Assembly: GCF_000315015.1 (NCBI RefSeq)
Contig: NZ_BAEP01000029.1
Span: forward strand, 1-64,000
Length of the DNA: 64,000 bases
Source: Paraglaciecola mesophila KMM 241
GTDB taxonomy: Bacteria > Pseudomonadota > Gammaproteobacteria > Enterobacterales > Alteromonadaceae
Direction: 5' to 3'
The translations under genes and the position numbers were made by a program. The notes beneath the pieces are model-generated. The model saw only the letters and a program-made list of their open reading frames with translations. It was not told the origin of the DNA and did no database searches. Below are positions 55,897-64,000 of this stretch, piece by piece. The first letter of the stretch is position 1. Each line of letters starts with the position of its first letter.

Positions 55897-57609
55897 TTAG
55901 CGAGTTAAGGTTCTAATCAAATCGCTGTGTTGCGGGTAGGTGCTGACAAGTTCTGCTTGTTCAGCTAATTGCATGTCTTGGTATTCAAAGCCCGGTGCGA
56001 CGGCTTCGCCAATTAAGCCGTAACCATAATCGCCGGTCGTAGATATTTTTGATGCTTTCCAAGTGCCGCCTTTTACCACCATTTGCATCTCATGACCTTG
56101 GGTTGGATCAGGGCCGAGTATGTGTGTTTCAAGGCTGCCGTCTTGATTGAGCAAATAATAGGTAATGGGGTCACCCACATGGAAGTAATGCATAATGTCT
56201 GAGCGGTTCATGTGAAAGTGTCCGATGGGCGATTTTGCACTGAGCAAATAGTAGATAGATGTCATATTGACGCGATCCCCGTGCTCTGTGCTTAACATGG
56301 GGCGATGATCCGCTTTAAATGTTTGACGGTAGAAACCGCCTTCTACATGACCCGTTAGATTAAGCGATTTTATTAGCTCTTCTGCGCTGAGTTTGGCATC
56401 TACGGGGTCAGTGGTTGGGGTTAATATCTCGTTTAACGTAGCTTCATCTGGGGCCACTTTTGACGCCTCATAGGGCAGGGCATCTCTGTAGGTTTCCCAA
56501 TTAGCGACGATATCGTTTACCACCACACTGCCAACACTGTAGGCAGACTCAAGGGCTGATTGCATGCCTGCATAGCCATTTTCACCGCTTTCCATGGCGA
56601 GGTTGTTTGCGGCGGTTAAACTGTCGGGCTGCATTGAATAGTTGCTAGCAGCGCGCAATACCATAAAGCGTGACTTGTCTGCTTTTTGGGCGTTATCCAA
56701 GTAGATCATCGATTGATAGCTGCCGGTGTCTTCCATGCCTGACGTCACGAAATTAGCTTGGCCATTGCTCCAATAGGCTGACCAGTCATTGGCCCATTGG
56801 TTTAATAATTTGCCGTGCCAGAACGTAGCAGCTGCCATGTGGTCGCCAATTAATACAAACGGACGCTTACGGGCATTCGGGTAATTGATGTACTTTTCAC
56901 GTAACTCGTACATCGCAGGGTAGTCGCTTAGTGCTGTGTCTTTACTTAGCTCATAGGCCCACTTGGTTAGCTGAGTATTAAGCTGATATGCCTCGCCATT
57001 CACAGCTTGCACCTTTTCATCGCTCGGCGTTGTTGGTTCTGCACTGATAGGCTCAACGCTAAATAAGGGAAAATAACCGCTCTTCCAATCTTTAGGAATT
57101 TCTCTGGCGTCAATTTCATGCGCTAGGTCGCCATCAACCAACCAGTTGGCCCACACAGCCGAGCCGATTGAGGCATCTTGCGGGTCCACCCCGGCAATAC
57201 CAGCGACTAACCAATAGGCGTGCGTTAAGTCAAAGCGTGGGTCTAACCCTAAAGCCATGATAGCGGCAGCTGCCTTTGCTGTGCCCATGCCAGTGACTAT
57301 GCCCATAACGCCGGTGTCTTCATTCACGTAGATGTCGTGATGCGACATAGGAAATGCATAGCGGGTATTGAGGTTTTGGCCTTCTTTCCACATTTGGAAT
57401 TCGCCGGGTTTGTCATCGTCGTCTTCGCCTATTTCAAACATGGTAACAACGACGACTTTTATCTCAAGTGGCTTGGCTTCTTCAGATTCTTGTTGCGAAG
57501 TGCGTGAGGAAGTTAAGGGGGATGTGTTGTTTTGACACGCACTGACAATAAAGCTCAGCAAAATGATCGTACTGATCGATTGTAATGATTTCGAAAACGT
57601 TTTTAGCAT
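55897..57609 (-). CDS. Lipoprotein fusing a purine nucleoside permease (NUP) domain to a DUF985 cupin
   Basis: The 570-residue protein has a lipoprotein signal (VSAC near residue 25) and two domains. Residues about 45-390 match the NUP family (purine nucleoside permease, first known in Candida): VVVVTMFEIGEDDDDKPGEFQ, GVMGIVTGMGTAKAAAAIMALGLDPRFDLTHAYWLVAGIAGVDP (about residues 95-145) and GSAVWANWLVDGDLAHEIDAREIP. The fold is related to nucleoside phosphorylases, so an enzyme or binding role is as likely as transport. Residues about 410-570 match DUF985 (cupin_5): HVEGGFYRQTF, IYYLLSA, GHFHMNRSDIMHYFHVGDP, GGTWKASK. The anchor and fusion imply work at the cell envelope. It lies next to a TonB receptor and purine genes. 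Confidence 0.82.
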   Translation of the reverse strand: MLKTFSKSLQSISTIILLSFIVSACQNNTSPLTSSRTSQQESEEAKPLEIKVVVVTMFEIGEDDDDKPGEFQMWKEGQNLNTRYAFPMSHHDIYVNEDTGVMGIVTGMGTAKAAAAIMALGLDPRFDLTHAYWLVAGIAGVDPQDASIGSAVWANWLVDGDLAHEIDAREIPKDWKSGYFPLFSVEPISAEPTTPSDEKVQAVNGEAYQLNTQLTKWAYELSKDTALSDYPAMYELREKYINYPNARKRPFVLIGDHMAAATFWHGKLLNQWANDWSAYWSNGQANFVTSGMEDTGSYQSMIYLDNAQKADKSRFMVLRAASNYSMQPDSLTAANNLAMESGENGYAGMQSALESAYSVGSVVVNDIVANWETYRDALPYEASKVAPDEATLNEILTPTTDPVDAKLSAEELIKSLNLTGHVEGGFYRQTFKADHRPMLSTEHGDRVNMTSIYYLLSAKSPIGHFHMNRSDIMHYFHVGDPITYYLLNQDGSLETHILGPDPTQGHEMQMVVKGGTWKASKISTTGDYGYGLIGEAVAPGFEYQDMQLAEQAELVSTYPQHSDLIRTLTR

Positions 57610-57623
57610 AATGTAACCGTATA

Positions 57624-57656
57624 TAAAAAAACAGGCATGCTAAATAGCATACCTGT
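57624..57656 (-). terminator. Rho-independent terminator between the TonB receptor and the NUP-cupin gene
   Basis: On the minus strand ACAGGTATGCT and AGCATGCCTGT form an 11-bp stem with one G-U pair and a 4-nt loop, followed by seven T. It lies 38 bases after the TonB-receptor stop. The NUP-cupin gene downstream therefore depends on read-through or a promoter of its own. Confidence 0.85.
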
Positions 57657-57693
57657 CTGTTGGAATAAATCACTTATAAAAGTTACTTAGTGA

Positions 57694-60132
57694 TTAGAAC
57701 TTATAAGATACCGACGCTTGATAGTGACGTGGTAGCTCAGGCAAAACAATTTGTGCACCGAACAAATCAGGGAAGTTTGCACGATAGTACTCTTCGTCTG
57801 TTAAGTTTTTGATGTTCAAACTGGCTGACCATGTATCTGTGGTGTAAGTCACACCGGCATTCACTAAAGTGTACGAAGGTAGTTCCACCGATTGTGAGAA
57901 GCTAGAGTAAGTCTCATCTGCGCGCACAATGCTGGCACTCGCCGCATAACCATTTAAGAAGTCATACGTGGCGTTTAATGTGTAGATGTTTTCAGGAATA
58001 CCGGCTTTTCTGGCAGATTCTTTACTTGCACCTTCAGGGATAAGCGTTAAACCGATTGGGTTACCACCGAATACCAATGAAGGGTCAGTTAAGCTGGTTA
58101 AGTCTTCAGCTCCTAGGAAACCGAACAACGAACCGCCGTTGCCGTCGTTGTACGCAGTTAAGTTATACACCTTCATTTTAGTATAACCGGCGCCAACGAC
58201 TAATTGGTCGTTCACTACCCAACGTAATTCAAATTCGGTACCTTTGTTTTGCGTGGTAGCGTTGGTCACAATTGCTTGTGCGTTGAAATCTGAACGCTCT
58301 TGTTCATATACAGACAAGGCGAAATATAACGAATCGTCTAAGAATGAACCTTTAACACCAAACTCAGTAAGTTCAGATGTATCAAATGCACCGTTATAAC
58401 TATTACCATCATCATCGATTAACTGACCGTAGCCAATTTCCGCACCTTGACCTGCGACTAAGGTTGCTTGCTCAGCCAACGTTACATATGGGATTAAGCC
58501 AAACTCGGTTTTATAAGAAATACTGGTATTCCATGATGTCCCGTCAACCGTTTCACTGGTTGAAAGAATGTCACCTTTGTTTAGTAATAAATCACCGCGA
58601 CTCGTTGTTTCTATATCAATGGTGTCGTAACGCAGACCTAATACGATATTCAAACCCCAGTCCCAGGTTAGATCTGTCATGGCCGCTATACCGTAATCGG
58701 TATAGTTACCTTTATCGTAGTTATCGTAATTGTCGTTGATACGAGTCGCCATTTCACGTCTGTCAAGGGCAGTGGATTCCATGGTCAAATCACGACGATT
58801 AAAGTACTCATAGGTGAAATCATCGCCGTGTAAGAAGTTAGTGTGGCGAATTGATGGTGATACTTGGAATTGAGCTAGCAACGAGTTGGTTTCATATTCA
58901 GTAGAGAAGATTAATTTATTTTCAACCACTGAGCTGTTATGAAACTGCGAGAAGCCATAGGCGTTCTCGTTTAAGTTCTCATAGTCTTCATAGAAGAATT
59001 GATTTTTGATTTCCCAGCCATTATCGCTGTAGTAAATCGCATCGAAATACAAGGTTTGTACCGTATTTTGCAATACATCATCAGCTGCGACCAATACTTG
59101 ATTGCGGCCCAATGTGGTAGTACCAACATTTTCTAGTTGCATTAAATCAGTGGCATCTGCATCTGTGAATAAAGAAGGCACGGCGTAAAAGAAACCATTC
59201 CCTGCTAAGTTCACTGCGCCATATTCCTCATGCGAAATTGCACCGCTACCATCTGTATCGATGTTTTTCGCGGTACCTGTAATGTAGGTGCCGTTATCGA
59301 TTAGATCTTGAGTTAAGCGGTTCCAACCAGCCACTTGATTACCGTCGTAATCGTGATACATGCCACCGAATTCAAAACGCAGGTTATCGGTTACGTCGAT
59401 ATTAAATGAGCCTTGCAATACGGTTTGATCGGTACCTGAGTTTTCATAATAACTACCTGAATTTTCAACCTCGCCGTACAAATAGAAACCCGCTTCTTTG
59501 CCGCCTAAAGTGGCAGGGCCGCCAATTTCTGCGGTCATGACGCTTTTATCCCATGATCCTAGCGTATAAGAAAATTGACCTTCATTTTCTTCAAGATACT
59601 GGCCGCCACTGGCGCGGGCTGATTTAGGATTAAAGTTTAAGTAGCCACCAATTTTTGCAGGGCCATAAATTGGTGAGGCCGGGCCACGTACAATATCAAT
59701 ACGGCTTGATGCACCAATAGGTGTGGGGTAGTTACCTGGGTTATCTAAGCGCTTAACGCCACGAAAATATGTTTCGCCGGGCGTACCACGTACGTCAAGT
59801 GAGCCGGCGACACCAAAGAATGATTGGGTAAACGTACCGGGCGAGAAGGCAACTAAATCGTCGATGTCGGTTACTGCAAAGCGTTCTAGCATCTCATCAC
59901 TGATGGTTGATGCTGAGCGGGGAGTCTCCAAAATAGACTTACCAAAACCGAAAACGGCTTCTACACCTTGACCAGGTAAACTACCTAGTGATCCCGTTAC
60001 TTCAATACGCTCTACATCGGCGGTTTCTTGAACTGCCGATTCTTGAGCTGATATGGTGGGAGCTAGCGACATCGCTAATCCTAGCAAAACAGCTTTGCTC
60101 AAGGTTGAGCTTTTAAATAAGGGATGGTTCAT
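57694..60132 (-). CDS. TonB-dependent receptor of the purine cluster
   Basis: The roughly 812-residue outer-membrane transporter has a signal peptide (about 1-30, ending ISAQ), a TonB-box-like VERIEVTGS, and a plug domain with RGTPGETYFRGVKRL, RIDIVRGPASPIYGPAKIGG and a FNPKSAR segment. A 22-strand-type barrel follows, ending YQASVSYKF. ATG at 60132 has AGAGGAA in front and is preferred to 60147. Its position between purine deaminase and NUP-cupin genes suggests purines, nucleosides or related compounds as ligand (inference). A sigma-54 promoter and NtrC-like half-sites precede it. Confidence 0.88.
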   Translation of the reverse strand: MNHPLFKSSTLSKAVLLGLAMSLAPTISAQESAVQETADVERIEVTGSLGSLPGQGVEAVFGFGKSILETPRSASTISDEMLERFAVTDIDDLVAFSPGTFTQSFFGVAGSLDVRGTPGETYFRGVKRLDNPGNYPTPIGASSRIDIVRGPASPIYGPAKIGGYLNFNPKSARASGGQYLEENEGQFSYTLGSWDKSVMTAEIGGPATLGGKEAGFYLYGEVENSGSYYENSGTDQTVLQGSFNIDVTDNLRFEFGGMYHDYDGNQVAGWNRLTQDLIDNGTYITGTAKNIDTDGSGAISHEEYGAVNLAGNGFFYAVPSLFTDADATDLMQLENVGTTTLGRNQVLVAADDVLQNTVQTLYFDAIYYSDNGWEIKNQFFYEDYENLNENAYGFSQFHNSSVVENKLIFSTEYETNSLLAQFQVSPSIRHTNFLHGDDFTYEYFNRRDLTMESTALDRREMATRINDNYDNYDKGNYTDYGIAAMTDLTWDWGLNIVLGLRYDTIDIETTSRGDLLLNKGDILSTSETVDGTSWNTSISYKTEFGLIPYVTLAEQATLVAGQGAEIGYGQLIDDDGNSYNGAFDTSELTEFGVKGSFLDDSLYFALSVYEQERSDFNAQAIVTNATTQNKGTEFELRWVVNDQLVVGAGYTKMKVYNLTAYNDGNGGSLFGFLGAEDLTSLTDPSLVFGGNPIGLTLIPEGASKESARKAGIPENIYTLNATYDFLNGYAASASIVRADETYSSFSQSVELPSYTLVNAGVTYTTDTWSASLNIKNLTDEEYYRANFPDLFGAQIVLPELPRHYQASVSYKF

Positions 60133-60202
60133 CTGTATTCCTCTCACTTTTTTTCTTATGGGTGTGTGTATAGTTTAAAATTTTGGTGCTACTACACAGA
60201 CT

Positions 60203-60222
60203 AAAAGCATGAAGGGTGCCAA
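60203..60222 (-). promoter_or_regulatory. Sigma-54 promoter of the TonB receptor gene
   Basis: On the minus strand TTGGCACCCTTCATGCTTTT carries the -24 GG and -12 GC exactly 10 bp apart, matching TGGCAC-N5-TTGC at all but one position. Transcription would start near 60196, leaving a leader of about 64 bases before the ATG at 60132. Confidence 0.7.
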
Positions 60223-60224
60223 AG

Positions 60225-60244
60225 ACTTGTCCAAATGGTCAAGT
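60225..60244. promoter_or_regulatory. 20-bp palindromic operator candidate
   Basis: ACTTGTCCAAATGGTCAAGT is a near-perfect palindrome: ACTTG and CCA match CAAGT and TGG, with only the T/T positions and the AA centre unpaired. It abuts the upstream edge of the sigma-54 -24 element, a position suited to a repressor or an additional activator. Confidence 0.55.
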
Positions 60245-60347
60245 AATTAGTCTAATATGTAACGTACTGATATTTATGATTTTTTTAGTTTACATCTCTG
60301 GCAAATATGATATATCCGGAACAGAAGAGCAGTGAAATAATATTAGA

Positions 60348-60394
60348 TGCACCAAAATGGCTCGAAAATCTCTTGTTTGCACCGAAAAACGCCC
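60348..60394 (-). promoter_or_regulatory. Tandem NtrC-like half-sites upstream of the sigma-54 promoter
   Basis: TGCACC, the perfect left half of the NtrC site TGCACC-N5-GGTGCA, occurs at 60348 and 60378, exactly 30 bp (three helical turns) apart. The first is followed by AAAATGGCTCG, giving a partial right half; the second has a poor right half. They lie 140-175 bp upstream of the -12 element, similar to the enhancer layout of glnA. Confidence 0.5.
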
Positions 60395-60448
60395 AACTGG
60401 TGGGTGAACTCATTGGTCAAATAAATTCACGATACCTGCAGACTTAGT

Positions 60449-61828
60449 CTAATTCACTGCAGATTGCAGCTTTTTGGCGAGTTTTGTATGTTCTATAAGC
60501 AACTCTCGTTCATTAATTGCAAAGTGTTCTCCTTCTTCTATTACCCATTTTCCTGCCAACATGAGTTTATCGACACGATGTGCTCCGCACGTCACTATGG
60601 CGGCTATTGGGTCACCAGCACCAGAGAAACGCAGTTCGCTTAAGTCAAAAATAGCTAAATCTGCTTGTTTACCCATGCTGATATCGCCAATGTCTTGGCG
60701 ATGAAGTAAAGAGGCTGAACCATTAGTTGCAAGTCCTAAAGCATATTCAGCCGTGATATCTTCAGCACCATAACGTAGCCTTTGTTGTAAAAGAGATTGG
60801 CGAACCTCTTGTATCATGTTCGAACAGTCATTCGACGCTGAGCCGTCTACACCCAGACCCACACGGCATCCAGCTTTTATTAAGTCCAAAGTTGGGCATA
60901 TGCCTGATGCCAACAGCATATTTGAAGTAGGGCAGTGGGCAATACCGACTTTGGCATTGCCTAAACGGACAATTTCCTCTGAAGTGAAGTGAATGCCATG
61001 GGCTAGCCATGTTCTGTCAGTTAACCAGCCGCACTGTTCTAAATAATCCAACGGGCGTGCACCGTAGATGCGCTGACAAAATGCATTTTCGTCTTCAGTT
61101 TCGGCGAGATGAGTATGAAGCAATACATCATTTTGCTTCGCCAAAAGGGCGGTTTGTTCCATCAACTCCTGTGAGACAGAAAAGGGTGAGCAGGGCGCTA
61201 GCGCAATTTGCAACATGGGGCTAGCATGCTTGGTAGCGGATTGGTGATAGGCGTCAATCACGCGCTGTGAGTCTTTAAGAATGGTTTCTTCGTTTTGTAT
61301 TACAGAATCTGGAGGTAAGCCCCCACTGCTTTGGCCCAAGCTCATGGAGCCTCGCGTCAGAATGCCTCGACAATTTAGCTCTGCTAATGCTTGAACCTGA
61401 ACGTCAATGGCATGGGTGAGCCGCTTTGGGAACACGTAATGATGATCACCAATGGTTGTACAACCAGACTTCATTAATTCAAGCCCCGCTAATTTAGTTG
61501 CACTGTATAACATCTCTTCATCTAGGTTTTTCCATACCTTGTACAAAAATGTCAGCCAAGGAAACAGTGGTTTATTCAATGCTCCAGGCACACAGCGCGT
61601 CAGCGTTTGATAAAAATGGTGATGGGTGTTGATCATGCCGGGCATAATCACTTTACCTGTGCAGTTTTCTATGGCGTCGAAGTGTAACTTTGGGGTTTCG
61701 CCGCTTTTTACTAATTCAATAATACGGCTACCTTGGATCAATAGGCCGTTGCCGGCATTTTGGTTGTTCGCGGTGAATACCGCTTCTGGAGATTTAAGCC
61801 ATAATGTCGGTGCTGTGCTTGCTTGCAT
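60449..61828 (-). CDS. 8-Oxoguanine/guanine-type deaminase (amidohydrolase)
   Basis: The 459-residue enzyme belongs to the metal-dependent amidohydrolases and resembles the 8-oxoguanine deaminase group (Pa0142-like, related to AtzB/TrzN). Metal ligands are visible in MINTHHHFYQTLTR (HxH), LLHTHLAETEDE, LAHGIHF and the Asp of GLGVDGSASND. The C-terminal ADLAIFDLSELRFSG is the usual cap strand. It would hydrolytically deaminate 8-oxoguanine, guanine or isocytosine, releasing ammonia. AAGGGA precedes the ATG. It lies 137 bp downstream of the NCS2 permease on the same strand. Exact substrate preference cannot be settled by sequence. Confidence 0.85.
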   Translation of the reverse strand: MQASTAPTLWLKSPEAVFTANNQNAGNGLLIQGSRIIELVKSGETPKLHFDAIENCTGKVIMPGMINTHHHFYQTLTRCVPGALNKPLFPWLTFLYKVWKNLDEEMLYSATKLAGLELMKSGCTTIGDHHYVFPKRLTHAIDVQVQALAELNCRGILTRGSMSLGQSSGGLPPDSVIQNEETILKDSQRVIDAYHQSATKHASPMLQIALAPCSPFSVSQELMEQTALLAKQNDVLLHTHLAETEDENAFCQRIYGARPLDYLEQCGWLTDRTWLAHGIHFTSEEIVRLGNAKVGIAHCPTSNMLLASGICPTLDLIKAGCRVGLGVDGSASNDCSNMIQEVRQSLLQQRLRYGAEDITAEYALGLATNGSASLLHRQDIGDISMGKQADLAIFDLSELRFSGAGDPIAAIVTCGAHRVDKLMLAGKWVIEEGEHFAINERELLIEHTKLAKKLQSAVN

Positions 61829-61965
61829 AACGTGTGTCCCTTAAAAAATGCATACTAATGGGTATTACTTTTGTAGCTACTGGAAAACAGGTGTTGTTAA
61901 TGACGGTGTTTAGTCCTATAAAATTGTAAAATTCATTCACTAGCGATTGCTTCTCTCGTTGCTGC

Positions 61966-63426
61966 TCAACGTTGTTCAGACTCGTTTATTGGCGATTCAC
62001 CCACTAAAACTGTAGCTGCTGGCTGATTGTACTTAGGCGCTAGTGATGGCTCTTGTGGCTCAAAAATATCTGCTTCTACCACGGCAGGTTTCGGCTCTGG
62101 TATGGCAATGCTCATGATAATCGCGCAGAAACCTGCCGTGGTAACCGAAGATGAGAGTATGTTGTTGGCTAGTTGCGGTAATTGGGCCAGTGTGTCAGGT
62201 ACCATCATGACACCTAGACCTAATCCTAAAGATGTTGCGATGATGAGGCTTTTTCGCCTATCAATTGGCTCGCTGGTCAGTATTTTTACACCTGCAACGG
62301 CAATAGTTGCAAACATAACAAGCGTCGCGCCACCTAACACAGGTTTAGGCATAAGCTGCAATACACTGCCAACAACCGGAAATACGCCAAGCAATACCAG
62401 AAAGCCGGCGATATAAAATCCAACATGACGACTGGCGACACCGGTCATTTGTATCACCGCATTGTTTTGCCCGAACGTAGTATTGGGAAAGCTATTAAAC
62501 ATGGCCGCCAACATAGAATTAATACCATCCGCTAAAATTCCGCCTTTTATGCGCTTGAGGTAAATCGGCCCCTTGATTGGCTCCTTACAAAAAAGGCTGT
62601 TGGCGGTTAGATCGCCTGATGTTTCAATCGCGCTTAGGAAATACACTAGTGCTATTGGAATAAACAGTTCCCAGTCAAACGCGACACCGTATTTAAACGG
62701 CTCAGGTATGCTAATCAAAGGGGATGACAGCATATTATTGAATGACAGGATACCCTGATACCAAGCAATGATGCAGCCGACTAACATACCAATGAATATC
62801 GCGCTCAAGCGCAACAGCGGATATTTAGATGCGTTAAGGGCAATCACGGTAACAAGTACGCTTAGGCCTAAAATAAGATTATGCGGCGCGCCAAAATCCG
62901 GTGCATTGAAGCCGCCGGATAAATCAGTCATGCCGACTTTAATTAAGGTGATACCGATAGTGGTGATCACGATCCCTGTGGTGAGAGGGGTGATCACTGC
63001 TTTTAAATGCTGAATAAATTGACTTAATACAATTTCAACAAAGGCACCAAAGAAACATAAACCAAACATCAGAGCCATAATTTCTTCATTCGACCCACCA
63101 CGACTTTTTATTGCGGTACCGGCGACTAACAACGCGCTGATAAAAGTAAAACTCGTTCCCTGCACGGCTATAAGGCCGCAACCGATAGGCCCAAATTTTT
63201 TAGCTTGAATAAAAGTGGATACGCCGGATGTCATCAGCGCCATGCTGATTAGGTAAGGTATTTCAGCCTGCAAGCCAAGTACCGAACCGATGATCAATGT
63301 GGGTGTAATGATGCCAATAAAACACGCCATAATATGCTGCAGCGCAGCAGTTGTACTATGACCAACAGAAGGAACATCTGTTAAAGAGTATAAAATTTCA
63401 CCATTTTGGGGGCGATTAGTCTGCAT
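61966..63426 (-). CDS. NCS2-family xanthine/uric acid permease
   Basis: The 486-residue membrane protein has about 14 helices typical of nucleobase-cation symporters of the XanQ/UacT type. Visible are ALQHIMACFIGIITP in helix 1, GTSFTFI in helix 3, the substrate-site helix AIETSGDLTA, and the NCS2 signature region TFGQNNAVIQMTGVASR. The fourth position of the signature, normally Gly, is Ala here (codon GCG). It would import xanthine, urate or guanine with protons. It follows the adenosine deaminase gene by 47 bp on the same strand. Confidence 0.9.
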   Translation of the reverse strand: MQTNRPQNGEILYSLTDVPSVGHSTTAALQHIMACFIGIITPTLIIGSVLGLQAEIPYLISMALMTSGVSTFIQAKKFGPIGCGLIAVQGTSFTFISALLVAGTAIKSRGGSNEEIMALMFGLCFFGAFVEIVLSQFIQHLKAVITPLTTGIVITTIGITLIKVGMTDLSGGFNAPDFGAPHNLILGLSVLVTVIALNASKYPLLRLSAIFIGMLVGCIIAWYQGILSFNNMLSSPLISIPEPFKYGVAFDWELFIPIALVYFLSAIETSGDLTANSLFCKEPIKGPIYLKRIKGGILADGINSMLAAMFNSFPNTTFGQNNAVIQMTGVASRHVGFYIAGFLVLLGVFPVVGSVLQLMPKPVLGGATLVMFATIAVAGVKILTSEPIDRRKSLIIATSLGLGLGVMMVPDTLAQLPQLANNILSSSVTTAGFCAIIMSIAIPEPKPAVVEADIFEPQEPSLAPKYNQPAATVLVGESPINESEQR

Positions 63427-63473
63427 ATGTTGGCCTATTTTTTATCTGTTATGGGTAACACGTTATTCAGGGA

Positions 63474-64000
63474 TCAGTTCTTTGCTGGTTGGCAAAGTGC
63501 ATATTGCCGACAAATAAATTTTCCGTAACGGGAAGGCGTTTGAGGAAAGCTTTTAGCGCCTTGGTCTAAAAATGTCTGCTCAAATACCTTGATACGGGAA
63601 TGATAATTAGCTAGTAGCGCGCGTTTAGTTCGCTCATCAACAAATCCATGCTTGAGAGAGTTTTCAGCTAAGCCAGTCAGCTCTTGCCATGATAAATTGA
63701 ATTCTTTAACGGCAACAAAGTACTCGTCTGTCATGTTTGAATCCCACATACCGCGGTCGTCTGTTGATAGCGCAACTGGGATCCCGGTGCGCAGGTACTC
63801 AGGGAAGGGGTGTTGATGATATTCATCGACGTACTCAAGCAGCAAATTACTTACAAGGTTAATTTCTACTAAATAGCGCTCGTTTCGCATCAATAGCATG
63901 GTGGCAGGATCGTCAATCAAATTGACCCCATGTCCTATACGATTAGCGCCTAATAGTAGGGTGTCTCTTACATGAAAGTTTGGCTCATCTACTTCACCTG
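63474..64000 (-). CDS. Adenosine deaminase family protein (5' truncated by window edge)
   Basis: About 175 C-terminal residues are visible. They include GE followed by VDEPNFH (the catalytic-glutamate motif of the family), NRIGHGVNL (conserved GHG), VALSTDDRGMW (the metal-binding and substrate Asp pair) and ELTGLAENSLKHGF. The frame is open to the edge at 64000, so the N-terminal metal ligands and any signal peptide are outside. The C-terminus extends past the usual end with a Cys-containing tail. It would convert adenosine to inosine and ammonia and feed the neighbouring purine genes. Confidence 0.85.
   Translation of the reverse strand, partial: GEVDEPNFHVRDTLLLGANRIGHGVNLIDDPATMLLMRNERYLVEINLVSNLLLEYVDEYHQHPFPEYLRTGIPVALSTDDRGMWDSNMTDEYFVAVKEFNLSWQELTGLAENSLKHGFVDERTKRALLANYHSRIKVFEQTFLDQGAKSFPQTPSRYGKFICRQYALCQPAKN

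Noticed and set aside
57585-57605. PurR/LacI-like palindrome AAAACGTTTT near the NUP-cupin start
   Set aside because: It lies inside codons 2-6 of the gene, lacks the GCAA flanks of a PurR site, and is explained by the coding sequence.

Overview
The window reads as the chromosome of a marine Gammaproteobacterium of the order Alteromonadales, probably near Paraglaciecola, Glaciecola or Alteromonas. This is an inference from gene style: TonB receptors, dense c-di-GMP signalling, several RND pumps, moderate GC content and initiator-tRNA copies with canonical features. No rRNA, IS element, prophage or CRISPR array was seen.

Layout. (1) 1-3.3 kb: the tail of an unrecognised gene, then a ferric-siderophore reductase behind a Fur-like box, convergent with a TonB-dependent receptor. 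(2) 3.4-9.4 kb: an MscK/MscM-type mechanosensitive channel, an AraC regulator divergent from an aldo/keto reductase, and a MarR regulator. (3) 9.4-23.5 kb: a signalling block. It holds a GAF-GAF-GGDEF-EAL protein, an OmpR-type two-component pair, a small membrane protein, an MHYT-PAS-PAS hybrid kinase with an HD-GYP response regulator, a PAS chemoreceptor behind a FliA-like promoter, and a membrane GGDEF-EAL protein with a degenerate cyclase motif. (4) 23.9-25.7 kb: three identical initiator tRNA genes, each leading a roughly 0.7 kb duplicated unit that also carries repeated 33-nt copies of the tRNA 3' end. (5) 26.0-32.5 kb: a four-gene SMC/condensin operon of Wadjet (JetABCD, MksBEFG) type in the order C-B-A-D, an anti-plasmid/anti-DNA defence candidate. 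(6) 32.5-37.1 kb: a MacAB-like export operon with two FtsX-type permeases. (7) 37.3-39.9 kb: a DUF1272 zinc-ribbon-like protein and a molybdopterin oxidoreductase. (8) 40-54.1 kb: two RND efflux operons (MFP-RND, and MFP-RND-RND) separated by a SpoU-type RNA methyltransferase and a YghZ/Gpr aldo/keto reductase. (9) 54.6-55.6 kb: an outer-membrane beta-barrel and a small exported protein. (10) 55.9-64 kb: a purine salvage/catabolism cluster with an adenosine deaminase, an NCS2 permease, an 8-oxoguanine/guanine-type deaminase, a TonB receptor and a lipoprotein fusing a purine nucleoside permease (NUP) domain to a DUF985 cupin.

How the genes work together. The last cluster looks like a route for scavenging purines or nucleosides: outer-membrane uptake by the TonB receptor, periplasmic or surface handling by the NUP-cupin lipoprotein, inner-membrane uptake by NCS2, and deamination. 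Upstream of the TonB receptor is a good sigma-54 promoter with two TGCACC half-sites 30 bp apart, so control by nitrogen limitation through NtrC is likely. The regions of greatest interest are the tRNA-fMet repeat array, the Wadjet-like operon directly beside it, the NUP-cupin fusion and the nitrogen-type control region.
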